Shown: piece after piece, positions 14,535-21,934 of the stretch
Layout of the letters: each line of letters begins with the position of its first letter
How positions within the stretch are numbered: position 1 is the stretch's first letter
Source: Pelomonas sp036401055
Lineage (GTDB): Bacteria; Pseudomonadota; Gammaproteobacteria; Burkholderiales; Burkholderiaceae_C
DNA: 22,659 nucleotides
Direction of reading: 5' to 3'
Assembly: GCA_036401055.1 (NCBI GenBank)
Contig: DASWWC010000284.1
Coordinates: 1 to 22,659 of the forward strand
The notes under the pieces: model-generated
What the model saw: the letters and a program-made list of their open reading frames with translations, nothing else
What the model was told of the DNA's origin: nothing
The model's database searches: none
Made by a program: the position numbers and the translations under genes

Positions 14535-15826
14535 AGCCGCATCCCCGCCCGACCTCGCTGCACGGGCAGCAGGGTGCCGCCACGCTGGTGGTGGTCATGA
14601 TGCTGTTCCTGATCATGGCGCTGCTGGCCGCCTACGCCAACCGCAGCATGCTGTTCGAGCAGCGCATGGCGAGCAGCTATTACCGCGCCAGCCTGGCCCA
14701 GGAGATGTCGGAGGCGGCGCTGGAATGGTCGATCACGATGCTCAACGGCAAGGCGATCGACGAGAACTGCCAGCCGGTGGCCACGGGTGGCCAGCGCTTC
14801 GTCGACCGCTACCTCAAGTTCTCGGCGGAGGACCGCGGCATCAAGCAGAACGTCGCTTCGGGCAGCGGAATCACCACTTTGGTTGCCGATTGCACCCGCA
14901 GCTCGACGGGCTGGAGCTGCCGTTGCCCGGCCCTCGGCGAGCGCAAGACGCCCGATGCGGTCGCGAGCGTCGATCTGGTGCCCAGCTTCGGCATCTTCAT
15001 TCCGCCCAAGAACCTCGGATCGGGGACGCTGCAGATCGTCGCCAGAGGCTGCACCACCAGCGTGGTCGATGAGTGCGGGGGCGGCGTGGGCAACACCCAG
15101 CGCTATCAAGGTCGCAGCGACCAGGACGCGCTGATTGCGCTGGTCAGTGCCGTCCGCTCGCCGCCGGCAGCGCCGCTGGTGGCCAAGGGCAGCATCACGG
15201 CATCAGGCGCCGACGGGCTGGGCCTGCACAACACCTCCCCGGGCTCCGCCGGCCTGCTGGCGACCGCGGGGGGGGCGCTGAACGGACTGCAGGACCACCG
15301 GATGGAGAGCGTGCCCGGCACACCGCCCTCGGCGGCGCTGATCGCCACCGACAGCCAGCTGAGCAAGGTGGACGCCGACCTGTTCCGCATGTTCATGGGC
15401 GCCACCGCGGAGCGGTACCAGCAGCATGCCTCTCTGCGCGTCGTGAGTTGCGACGCCGACTGTGCTCCGGCACTGGAAGACGCCTACAAGGCCGGTATCC
15501 GCATCCTGTGGGTCGAAGGGCCGCTGACCATCAGCAGCAACAAGACCCTGGGCACGGCCGACGACCCCATCGTCGTGATCGCCAACGGTGCCGTGACCCT
15601 GTCCGGCCCGTTCCAGCTGAGCGGCATGCTGGTCAGCCGCGGCGACCTCGACTGGAGCAACACCAGCGGGCTGACCTCTCTCGTGAACGGCGTCGTACTG
15701 GCCGAAGGCGATGTGCACACCAGCGGCAAGATGGACATCTATTACCAGACCAAGGTCGTGGATCAATTGCGCAACCGAGTTGGCAGCTTTGTGCGCGTGC
15801 CCGGCGGCTGGACGGATCACAACTGA
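14531..15826 (+). CDS. pilX: PilX-like minor pilin with large C-terminal extension
   Basis: A 431-residue protein. The N-terminus has QQG|AATLVVVMMLFLIMALLAAY (cleavage after Gly15), then FEQRMASSYYRASLAQEMSE, the pattern of PilX N-terminal domains. Mature position 5 is Val, lacking the usual Glu, as often in PilX. The Cys-rich part includes a CRC triplet at 130-132. From about residue 200 on there is an extra region ending in hydrophobic, glycine-rich strands (330-405: PLTISSNKTLG, DPIVVIANGAVTLSGPFQLSG, LVNGVVLAEGDV) that read like a beta-helix or bactofilin-like stack. Typical PilX is under 200 residues. The ATG at 14531 overlaps the pilW stop. A G8 run interrupts codons 246-249. Confidence 0.82.
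   Translation: MKPHPRPTSLHGQQGAATLVVVMMLFLIMALLAAYANRSMLFEQRMASSYYRASLAQEMSEAALEWSITMLNGKAIDENCQPVATGGQRFVDRYLKFSAEDRGIKQNVASGSGITTLVADCTRSSTGWSCRCPALGERKTPDAVASVDLVPSFGIFIPPKNLGSGTLQIVARGCTTSVVDECGGGVGNTQRYQGRSDQDALIALVSAVRSPPAAPLVAKGSITASGADGLGLHNTSPGSAGLLATAGGALNGLQDHRMESVPGTPPSAALIATDSQLSKVDADLFRMFMGATAERYQQHASLRVVSCDADCAPALEDAYKAGIRILWVEGPLTISSNKTLGTADDPIVVIANGAVTLSGPFQLSGMLVSRGDLDWSNTSGLTSLVNGVVLAEGDVHTSGKMDIYYQTKVVDQLRNRVGSFVRVPGGWTDHN
15268..15275 (+). repeat. G8 homopolymer inside pilX
   Basis: Eight consecutive G bases span the codons for Ala246-Gly-Gly-Ala249. It is the longest mononucleotide run I noticed in the window. A slip of one base would shift the frame and remove the last ~185 residues of PilX. 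Confidence 0.9.
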
Positions 15827-15838
15827 CGGGTGGCCATC

Positions 15839-17194
15839 GTGAACAAGAACCGCCGCCCCTCCCCCATCTCGCGTCACCGACGCCGTCAACTCGGCGTGAC
15901 ACTGATCGAGGCCCTGGTCGCCCTCATGGTCATGGGTTTCGGCATGGTGGCCCTGGTCGAGCTGATGACCAATCTGCGCCGCAGCGGCGACCTGGGCAAG
16001 CAGCGCAGCGAAGCCATGCGGATTGCACAGGCCGAGATGGCCAGTCTGCGGACCTTCTCGGTCGTGGCCAAGCCCGCGGACGCAGCCTCCGACGTGAAGG
16101 ACTTCGACACCGACATCGTCAGCGCCGCCTCACGCAGCATCGCGCCGGACGACTCCAACACCAGCTACACCGTGTCGCGCACGGTTGCGCCGCTGGTCGA
16201 GGACGAGTCCGCGCTGCGCGCCAAGACCGTGCAGGTGGTCGTCAACTGGCAGGACCGTGGTGGGCGCAAGACCGCCGCAGCGGAAGAGGCGCCCCAGGCC
16301 ATCGTGCTGAACACCGTGGTCGCACGTGCCGAGCCCGCCTTTGGCGGCGCGGTCGGTTTCACGCCACCGCCCGGCGGCACCCGCCAGCCCTCTGGGCGCA
16401 GCCCCTCGATCCCGACAGGGGCCAAGGACCTGGGCAACAAGACCAGCGTCTACCGTCCCAGCAGCCTCGGCAGCACGGTCTGGGTGTTCAACAACGTCAG
16501 CGGTGTCATCACGGGCGTGTGCAGCATCCCGCCCGCCACGTCCGTGGCGACGCTGACCGCCGCCGACGTCACCAGTTGCAACTACAGCGAAGTGGGCTAC
16601 CTGCTCAGCGGCACGGTGCGCTTCTCCAACGCCAACCCGCCCAACCCGACGCTGCCCGAGGCGACGGCGCTGCGGCTCACGCCGGCCATCGTCTCTGCGA
16701 GCTATCAGACTCCGGAGCTGGATGCCAAGGGCGTGCCGCGCCGCGACAGCAGCGGCAACTACATCATGCAGACGCTGACGGCATCCGCACCGCGGCACGA
16801 GTGCTTCAGCGATGCGCCCACGGCGCTGCCCACCACGCAAACCCACGTCAACTACGACTGCATCATCTATTTCAGCGCCAGCTCGCCGGGCAAATGGTCC
16901 GGCAAGCTCACGCTGGTGCCCACGGGCTTCAGCATCGGCACGCTGGCGAGCGAGTACCGCGTCTGCCGCTACAGCGCCGACTACAACGGCAACGGCAGCC
17001 CCTACGTCAGCGCCACCGTGGCCTACGACAACTTCGAGCATCCCGAGGTCTATGTCGGCGTGACGGGTTCGCTGGCACGGCAGAACTTCCTCGTCGTGAA
17101 CGGTGCCCGCGCCTGTCCGACGGCACCGGCGGTGGACCCGGCCCGGGGCATCTTCGTCGACTACAGCACCCAGCAACTCCAGCCCAGCCCCTAG
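15839..17194 (+). CDS. pilV: PilV-like minor pilin with large C-terminal domain
   Basis: A 451-residue prepilin. The signal is RRRQLG|VTLIEALVALMVMGFGM, with cleavage after Gly19 and Glu at mature position 5, followed by the helix to about residue 60 (NLRRSGDLGKQRSEAMRIAQ). The first ~150 residues look like PilV; the remaining ~300 are a beta-rich, Cys-containing domain (segments CRYSADYNGNGSPYVSATV, EHPEVYVGVTGSLARQNFLVV) absent from ordinary PilV of under 200 residues. It may be an adhesin-like tip module. The GTG at 15839 is preferred because GGTGG lies 5 nt upstream; an in-frame GTG at 15830 is the alternative. It is the last pilin gene, ending 9 bp before ribD. Confidence 0.8.
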   Translation: MNKNRRPSPISRHRRRQLGVTLIEALVALMVMGFGMVALVELMTNLRRSGDLGKQRSEAMRIAQAEMASLRTFSVVAKPADAASDVKDFDTDIVSAASRSIAPDDSNTSYTVSRTVAPLVEDESALRAKTVQVVVNWQDRGGRKTAAAEEAPQAIVLNTVVARAEPAFGGAVGFTPPPGGTRQPSGRSPSIPTGAKDLGNKTSVYRPSSLGSTVWVFNNVSGVITGVCSIPPATSVATLTAADVTSCNYSEVGYLLSGTVRFSNANPPNPTLPEATALRLTPAIVSASYQTPELDAKGVPRRDSSGNYIMQTLTASAPRHECFSDAPTALPTTQTHVNYDCIIYFSASSPGKWSGKLTLVPTGFSIGTLASEYRVCRYSADYNGNGSPYVSATVAYDNFEHPEVYVGVTGSLARQNFLVVNGARACPTAPAVDPARGIFVDYSTQQLQPSP

Positions 17195-17197
17195 ACT
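17192..17197 (+). promoter_or_regulatory. Candidate -10 element directly before ribD
   Basis: TAGACT ends 6 nt before the ribD ATG, so transcription from it would begin at or next to the start codon. There is no clear -35 and no spaced Shine-Dalgarno sequence. Confidence 0.3.
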
Positions 17198-17203
17198 GGG
17201 CGG

Positions 17204-18235
17204 ATGCCATCCCCCGACATCCAGGCGGCACTGCGCCAAGCCTTGCATCTGGCCGAGCAGGCCGTCGGTCTGACCGACCCCAACCCCCGCGTGGGCTGCG
17301 TCATCCTGGCGGCCGACGGCCGCGTGCTGGGCAGCGGCCACACCCAGGCGGCCGGCCAGGCGCATGCCGAGGTCATGGCCCTGCGCGACGCCCAGGCTCA
17401 AGGCCATGACCTGCGTGGCGCGACGGCCGTCGTGACCCTGGAGCCCTGCAGCCACCACGGCCGCACCCCGCCCTGCTGCGATGCGCTGATCCAGGCCGGC
17501 ATCACCCGTGTGGTCGTGGCCGTCGAGGACCCCAATCCACAGGTGGCGGGCCAGGGCATCGCCCGGCTTCGCGCGGCGGGCATCGACGTGGAACTGGCCG
17601 ATGCGGCGACCGCCGAGGCGGCGCGCGAACTCAACATTGGCTTCTTCTCGCGCATGCAGCGCGGCCGGCCCTTCGTGCGCCTGAAGTCGGCCATCTCGCT
17701 GGACGGCCGCACAGCCCTGCCCGACGGCCGCAGCCAGTGGATCACCGGCGAGGCCGCCCGCGCCGATGGCCATGCCTGGCGCCGGCGCGCGGGCGCCGTG
17801 CTGACCGGCATCGGTACCGTGTTGGCGGACGACCCGCGGCTGGACGTCCGCCTCGTGCCCACGGCCCGGCAGCCGCTGCGCCTCGTGCTGGACCCGCAGG
17901 GACGCATGCCCGCCGGTGCGCGCATCCTGCAGCCGCCGGGCGAAGCCCGCGCCATCGGCCCCGGCCGCGCCGACCTGCCTGCGTTGATGGCCGAACTCGG
18001 CACGCAAGGCATCAACGAGCTGCACGTCGAGGCCGGCCCGGTACTGTCCGGCGCCTTCCTGGATGCCGGCCTGGTGGACGAGCTGCTGGTCTACCAGGCG
18101 CCGGTGCTGATCGGCGCGGGACGACCGCTGGCCGACTTGGCGCCGCTGAGCGGCCTCGACGCGGCCCGCCGCTGGCGCCTCGTCGAAGCCACACCGATTG
18201 GGGCGGATCTGCGCCTTCGGCTGCGGCCAACCTAG
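17204..18235 (+). CDS. ribD: Bifunctional riboflavin biosynthesis deaminase/reductase RibD
   Basis: A 343-residue cytoplasmic enzyme catalysing two successive steps after GTP cyclohydrolase II: deamination of the pyrimidine, then NADPH-dependent reduction of the ribosyl side chain. The deaminase domain (about 1-145) has the zinc site His54-Ala-Glu56 and Cys82/Cys91 in TLEPCSHHGRTPPCC. The reductase domain follows (about 150-343), with RLKSAISLDGRTAL and WITGEAARADGHAWR; EAGP stands where EGGP is common. The length is normal. The ATG at 17204 comes 9 bp after the pilV stop. The ribBX start is 24 bp downstream. Confidence 0.96.
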   Translation: MPSPDIQAALRQALHLAEQAVGLTDPNPRVGCVILAADGRVLGSGHTQAAGQAHAEVMALRDAQAQGHDLRGATAVVTLEPCSHHGRTPPCCDALIQAGITRVVVAVEDPNPQVAGQGIARLRAAGIDVELADAATAEAARELNIGFFSRMQRGRPFVRLKSAISLDGRTALPDGRSQWITGEAARADGHAWRRRAGAVLTGIGTVLADDPRLDVRLVPTARQPLRLVLDPQGRMPAGARILQPPGEARAIGPGRADLPALMAELGTQGINELHVEAGPVLSGAFLDAGLVDELLVYQAPVLIGAGRPLADLAPLSGLDAARRWRLVEATPIGADLRLRLRPT

Positions 18236-18245
18236 GGTCGCCACC

Positions 18246-18251
18246 TACAAT
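18246..18251 (+). promoter_or_regulatory. Candidate -10 element directly before ribBX
   Basis: TACAAT is a strong -10 hexamer ending 8 nt before the ATG at 18260, with no Shine-Dalgarno sequence between. It could make a leaderless or nearly leaderless transcript. No recognisable -35 is found at 16-18 bp. Confidence 0.4.
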
Positions 18252-18259
18252 CACCGGCT

Positions 18260-19357
18260 ATGCCCATCTCCCCCATTCCCGAGCTGGTCGCCGAGCTGGC
18301 CGCCGGCCGCATGGTCATCCTCGTTGACGAGGAAGACCGCGAGAACGAGGGCGACCTCGTGCTCGCTGCCGACCTCGTCACGCCCGAGGCCATCAACTTC
18401 ATGGCCAAGCATGGCCGCGGCCTGATCTGCCTGACGCTGCCCCGAGAGCATTGCGAGCGCCTGCAGCTGCCGCCCATGACGCGGCGCAACGGCACCCAGC
18501 ACGGCACGGCCTTCACCGTGTCCATCGAGGCCGCCACCGGCGTCACCACCGGCATCTCGGCCGCCGACCGCGCCCGCACCGTGCAGGCGGCCGTCGCGCC
18601 CGGCGCCAAGGCCAGCGACCTGGTCCAGCCCGGCCACATCTTCCCGCTGCAGGCCCAGGACGGCGGCGTGCTGATGCGCGCCGGCCATACCGAGGCTGGC
18701 TGCGACCTGGCACGCATGGCCGGCCTGTCGGCCACCTCGGTGATCTGCGAGATCATGAAGGACGACGGCAGCATGGCCCGCCTGCCCGACCTGGAGATCT
18801 TCGCCGCCGAGCACGGTCTCAAGATCGGCACCATCGCCGACCTCATCGAATACCGCAGCCGCAACGAGAGCCTGATCCAGCGCGTCGCCGAGCGCCGCCT
18901 GAACACGGCCCAGGGCGAGTTCGCCTGCCAGGTCTTCACCGACCGCACCGGCGCCACGCATCTGGCGCTCAGCCACGGCCAGTGGACGCCGGATGACGAG
19001 GTGCTCGTGCGCGTGCACGAGCCGCTGTCGGTCATGGACTTGCTGGAAGCGGGCTCCTGCGGCCACTCCTGGGGCCTGCCTGCCGCGCTGGCTGCGCTGA
19101 AGGCCGGCACGGCCGGTGTCGCCGTGCTGCTGAACTGCTGCGAGGATGCCGCCGGCGTGCTGGCCCGCGTTCAGGCCGACAAGGCCGCGGCGCCCGTGAA
19201 GAGCGCGATGGACCTGCGCACCTACGGCGTCGGTGCCCAGATCCTGAAGTCGCTGGGCGTGCACCGCATGAAGCTGCTGGGCAGCCCGCGCCGCATGCCC
19301 AGCATGACCGGCTACGGCCTGGAGGTCACCGGCTTCCTGGCGCCTCCCCACTGCTGA
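18260..19357 (+). CDS. ribB: 3,4-dihydroxy-2-butanone 4-phosphate synthase with degenerate GCHII domain (RibBX)
   Basis: A 365-residue two-domain protein. Residues 1 to about 205 are a complete RibB domain that makes 3,4-dihydroxy-2-butanone 4-phosphate from ribulose 5-phosphate: DEEDRENEGDL (23-33), RRNGTQHGTAFTVSIEA and HTEAGCDLARMAG (143-155). The C-terminal part is GTP cyclohydrolase II-like in layout (RVHEPLSVMDLLE from 251), but the zinc-binding cysteine cluster of RibA (C-x10-C-x-C) is missing; only Cys267 is near. It should therefore be the RibBX type known from other proteobacteria, without cyclohydrolase activity. ribH follows 16 bp downstream, with a GAAAGG ribosome site. Confidence 0.93.
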   Translation: MPISPIPELVAELAAGRMVILVDEEDRENEGDLVLAADLVTPEAINFMAKHGRGLICLTLPREHCERLQLPPMTRRNGTQHGTAFTVSIEAATGVTTGISAADRARTVQAAVAPGAKASDLVQPGHIFPLQAQDGGVLMRAGHTEAGCDLARMAGLSATSVICEIMKDDGSMARLPDLEIFAAEHGLKIGTIADLIEYRSRNESLIQRVAERRLNTAQGEFACQVFTDRTGATHLALSHGQWTPDDEVLVRVHEPLSVMDLLEAGSCGHSWGLPAALAALKAGTAGVAVLLNCCEDAAGVLARVQADKAAAPVKSAMDLRTYGVGAQILKSLGVHRMKLLGSPRRMPSMTGYGLEVTGFLAPPHC

Positions 19358-19373
19358 ACCCGAAAGGCCCGCG

Positions 19374-19847
19374 ATGCAAGATTCCCAACAAGGCCAGCCC
19401 GGTTTCGAGGGCGCCCTCGACGGCAGCGAGCTGACCATCGCCATCGTCCAGGCACGCTTCAACGATGCCCTCACCTCGGCGCTGGCCAGCGCCTGCCTGG
19501 CCGAGTTGTCGGTGCTGGGCGTGCCGGCCGAAGCCATACGCCACGTGACCGTGCCCGGCGCGTTGGAGGTGCCGCTGGCGCTGCAGGCGCTGGCCGAAAG
19601 CAACGACTACGACGCGCTGATCGCGCTGGGCTGCATCATCCGCGGCGAGACCTACCACTTCGAGCTGGTCGCCAACGAGAGCGGTTCGGCCGTGACCCGT
19701 GTCGGCCTGGACCATGGCATCCCGATCGCCAACGCGATCCTGACCGTCGAGAACGAGGCCCAGGCCTGGGCCCGCGCCGAGCCCAAGGGCCGCGATGCCG
19801 CCCGCGTAGCCGTCGAGATGGCCAACCTGCTGAAAGAGATCGAGTGA
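19374..19847 (+). CDS. ribH: 6,7-dimethyl-8-ribityllumazine synthase
   Basis: A 157-residue subunit of lumazine synthase, which condenses the RibD pathway product with dihydroxybutanone phosphate to form the direct riboflavin precursor. The active-site block GCIIRGETYHFELVANES (86-103) includes the catalytic His95, and PGALEVP (61-67) is the family's phosphate/substrate loop. The length is normal for the icosahedral or pentameric enzyme. A ribosome site (GAAAGG) precedes ATG 19374. The stop overlaps the nusB start as GTGA. Confidence 0.97.
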   Translation: MQDSQQGQPGFEGALDGSELTIAIVQARFNDALTSALASACLAELSVLGVPAEAIRHVTVPGALEVPLALQALAESNDYDALIALGCIIRGETYHFELVANESGSAVTRVGLDHGIPIANAILTVENEAQAWARAEPKGRDAARVAVEMANLLKEIE

Positions 19848-20335
19848 ACACGCCCAACAAGACCGCACCCAAGACGGCCAACAAACCCGCCGGCAAGAAG
19901 GCGTCCGTCAAGTCGGCCCGCCGCCGCTCGCGCGAGGCTGCGCTGCAAGGCCTGTACCAGTGGCTGCTGACCGGCGAGGACATCGGCGCCATCGTCGCGC
20001 TGGGCCGCGAGCAGGAAGGCTATGCCAAGCTGGACCTGAAGCACTACGAGGCGCTGCTGGGCGGCTGCGTGCACGAGGCCGCCGACCTGGACGTCATCCT
20101 GGCCCGCCACGTGGACCGCAAGACCACCGAGCTGTCGCCCATCGAGCACGGCATCCTGATGATCGGCGCCTACGAGCTGAAGCACTGTCTCGACATCCCG
20201 TACAAGGTCGCCATCAACGAGGCGGTCGAGCTGGCCAAGGCCTTCGGTGGCACCGATGGCCACAAGTACGTCAACGGCGTGCTGGACAAGGCGGCCGTGG
20301 ACCTGCGCCCTGTCGAGCTCGCCGCCAAGCGTTGA
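19844..20335 (+). CDS. nusB: Transcription antitermination factor NusB
   Basis: A 163-residue RNA-binding protein which, with NusE (ribosomal protein S10), loads on boxA to prevent early termination in rRNA operons. Matching segments are RRSREAALQGLYQWLLTG, LSPIEHGILMIGAYEL and PYKVAINEAVELAKAFGGTDGHKYVNGVLDK. The N-terminal ~25 residues are a Lys/Ala-rich tail not part of the NusB fold. The start is GTG at 19844, overlapping the ribH stop by 4 bp; ribH-nusB linkage is widespread in bacteria. Confidence 0.96.
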   Translation: MNTPNKTAPKTANKPAGKKASVKSARRRSREAALQGLYQWLLTGEDIGAIVALGREQEGYAKLDLKHYEALLGGCVHEAADLDVILARHVDRKTTELSPIEHGILMIGAYELKHCLDIPYKVAINEAVELAKAFGGTDGHKYVNGVLDKAAVDLRPVELAAKR

Positions 20336-20345
20336 TGCAGGGTTG

Positions 20346-21536
20346 ATGAAGCTGGCAGCGCGGCTCGATCGCATCGAGCCCTTCTATGTGATGGAGCTGG
20401 CCAAGGCCGCGGCGCAGATCGCGGCCGGTCCGCTGTGCGATCCGGCCCGGGGTGGCCGGCGCATGATCCGCCTCAACATCGGCGAGCCCGACTTCGGCGC
20501 CGCACCTGCGGTGCGCGAGGCCATGGCGGGCATCGCCCAAGGGGCCACGCCCTACACCGACGCCCTCGGCCTGCCCGCGCTGCGCGAAGCCATCTCGCGC
20601 TGGTACGGCCAGCGCTTCGACCTGGCCATCGCGCCGGAGCGCATCGTCATCACCGCCGGCGCCTCGGCCGGCCTGCAGCTCGCCTGTCTCGCGCTGTTCG
20701 AGCGCGGCGACGAGGTGCTGATGCCGGACCCCTGCTATCCCTGCAACCGCCATTTCGTGACGGCGGCGGACGCGACGCCGCGGCTGCTGCCCACCACGGC
20801 GGCCGGCCGCTTCCAGCTCGACGCCGGGCAGGTGTGCGAGGCCTGGACCGCGGCCACGCGCGGCGTGCTGCTGGCCTCGCCCAGCAATCCCACCGGCACC
20901 TCCATCGCGCCCGAGGTGCTGGCCGACATCGCCGGCTTCGTGCGCGAGCGCGGCGGCGTCACCGTGGTGGACGAGATCTACCTGCCGCTGAGCTACGACG
21001 ACCGCTTCGGCCACAGCGCGCTGGGCCTGCCCGATGGGCTGGGCGACGACATCGTCTCGGTCAACAGCTTCTCCAAGTACTTCGGCATGACCGGCTGGCG
21101 GCTGGGCTGGCTGGTGCTGCCGCCGGCGCTGGTGCCGGCCATCGAGCGCCTGGCGCAGAACCTCTACATCTGTCCGTCCACGCTGTCGCAGATGGCGGCC
21201 CTCGCCTGCTTCGAGCCCGCGTCCATCGCCGAGTTCGAACGCCGCCGCGCCGTACTGCGCGAGCGCCGCGACTACATCGTGCCGGCGCTCAACGCGCTGG
21301 GCCTGAGCGTGCCCGTCGCCCCCGACGGCGCCTTCTATGCGTGGATGGACATCAGCCGCCATCGCACCGACTCCTGGGCGTTCGCCCACGAATTGCTGCA
21401 ACGCGCCCAGGTCGCGCTGACGCCCGGCCGCGACTTCGGCGCCGGCGATCCGCAGCGCTGGATGCGGCTGTCGTTCGCCTCGTCGATGGACGATCTGCAA
21501 GAAGCCGTCGCCCGCCTGCGCGAGGTGCTGGCATGA
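20346..21536 (+). CDS. Class I/II pyridoxal-phosphate aminotransferase
   Basis: A 396-residue fold-type I PLP enzyme. The Schiff-base lysine is Lys244 in VNSFSKYFGMTGWRLGW. The cofactor-binding residues include Asn181 in SPSNPTG, the Asp209-Glu210 pair before IYLPLSY, and GASAGLQLA (105-113); the substrate carboxylate arginine is probably in RWMRLSFA near the C-terminus. The family includes aspartate-, alanine- and aromatic-type enzymes, and the exact substrate cannot be read from the sequence. ATG 20346 follows AGGG and lies 10 bp after the nusB stop. It ends in an ATGA overlap with ybgC. A gene of this kind after nusB is a common betaproteobacterial arrangement. Confidence 0.92.
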   Translation: MKLAARLDRIEPFYVMELAKAAAQIAAGPLCDPARGGRRMIRLNIGEPDFGAAPAVREAMAGIAQGATPYTDALGLPALREAISRWYGQRFDLAIAPERIVITAGASAGLQLACLALFERGDEVLMPDPCYPCNRHFVTAADATPRLLPTTAAGRFQLDAGQVCEAWTAATRGVLLASPSNPTGTSIAPEVLADIAGFVRERGGVTVVDEIYLPLSYDDRFGHSALGLPDGLGDDIVSVNSFSKYFGMTGWRLGWLVLPPALVPAIERLAQNLYICPSTLSQMAALACFEPASIAEFERRRAVLRERRDYIVPALNALGLSVPVAPDGAFYAWMDISRHRTDSWAFAHELLQRAQVALTPGRDFGAGDPQRWMRLSFASSMDDLQEAVARLREVLA

Positions 21537-21934
21537 GCGCATTCCACTGGCCCGTGCGGGTCTACTGGGAAGACACCGACGCCGGCGGCATCGTGTTCTA
21601 CGCCAATTACCTGAAGTTCTTCGAGCGCGCCCGCACCGAGTGGCTGCGCGCCGCCGGCGTCGAGCAGCACCAGCTGCGCGAGGACACCGGCACCATGTTC
21701 GTCGTCGCCGCGACCAGCCTGCGCTATCTTGCGCCCGCGCGGCTGGACGACCTGCTGACCATCACCGTGGAACCCGAACCCGCCGGCCGCGCCAGCCTCG
21801 TGGTGCGCCAGCGCGCGCTGCGCGGCGACACGCTGCTGGCCGAGGGCGAGATCCGCATCGGCTGCGTGCGCGCCACTGACCTCAAACCCCACCGCCTGCC
21901 CGACGCTGTCCTTGCAGCGATCGCCCCCGCATGA
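21533..21934 (+). CDS. ybgC: Acyl-CoA thioesterase YbgC, Tol-Pal linked
   Basis: A 133-residue hotdog-fold thioesterase. The active-site region is VYWEDTDAGGIVFYANYLKFFERARTEWL (starting at residue 10), with the catalytic Asp16. E. coli YbgC has a His where Tyr23 stands here. YbgC is the usual first gene of the tol-pal cluster and is thought to act on acyl chains of phospholipid metabolism near the membrane. It overlaps both neighbours through ATGA: the aminotransferase stop (21533-21536) and the tolQ start (21931-21934), indicating translational coupling. Confidence 0.94.
   Translation: MSAFHWPVRVYWEDTDAGGIVFYANYLKFFERARTEWLRAAGVEQHQLREDTGTMFVVAATSLRYLAPARLDDLLTITVEPEPAGRASLVVRQRALRGDTLLAEGEIRIGCVRATDLKPHRLPDAVLAAIAPA

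Noticed and set aside
16130..18244. A 704-codon minus-strand open frame opposite pilV and ribD
   Set aside because: It mirrors two well-supported genes across their boundary. The composition is His/Arg/Ala-rich without any recognisable fold. Long antisense frames are common in DNA of this GC content.
21602..21604. Tyr in YbgC where E. coli has the active-site His
   Set aside because: As far as I recall, betaproteobacterial YbgC proteins often have FYANYL here, so this is probably a lineage variant rather than a loss of function.
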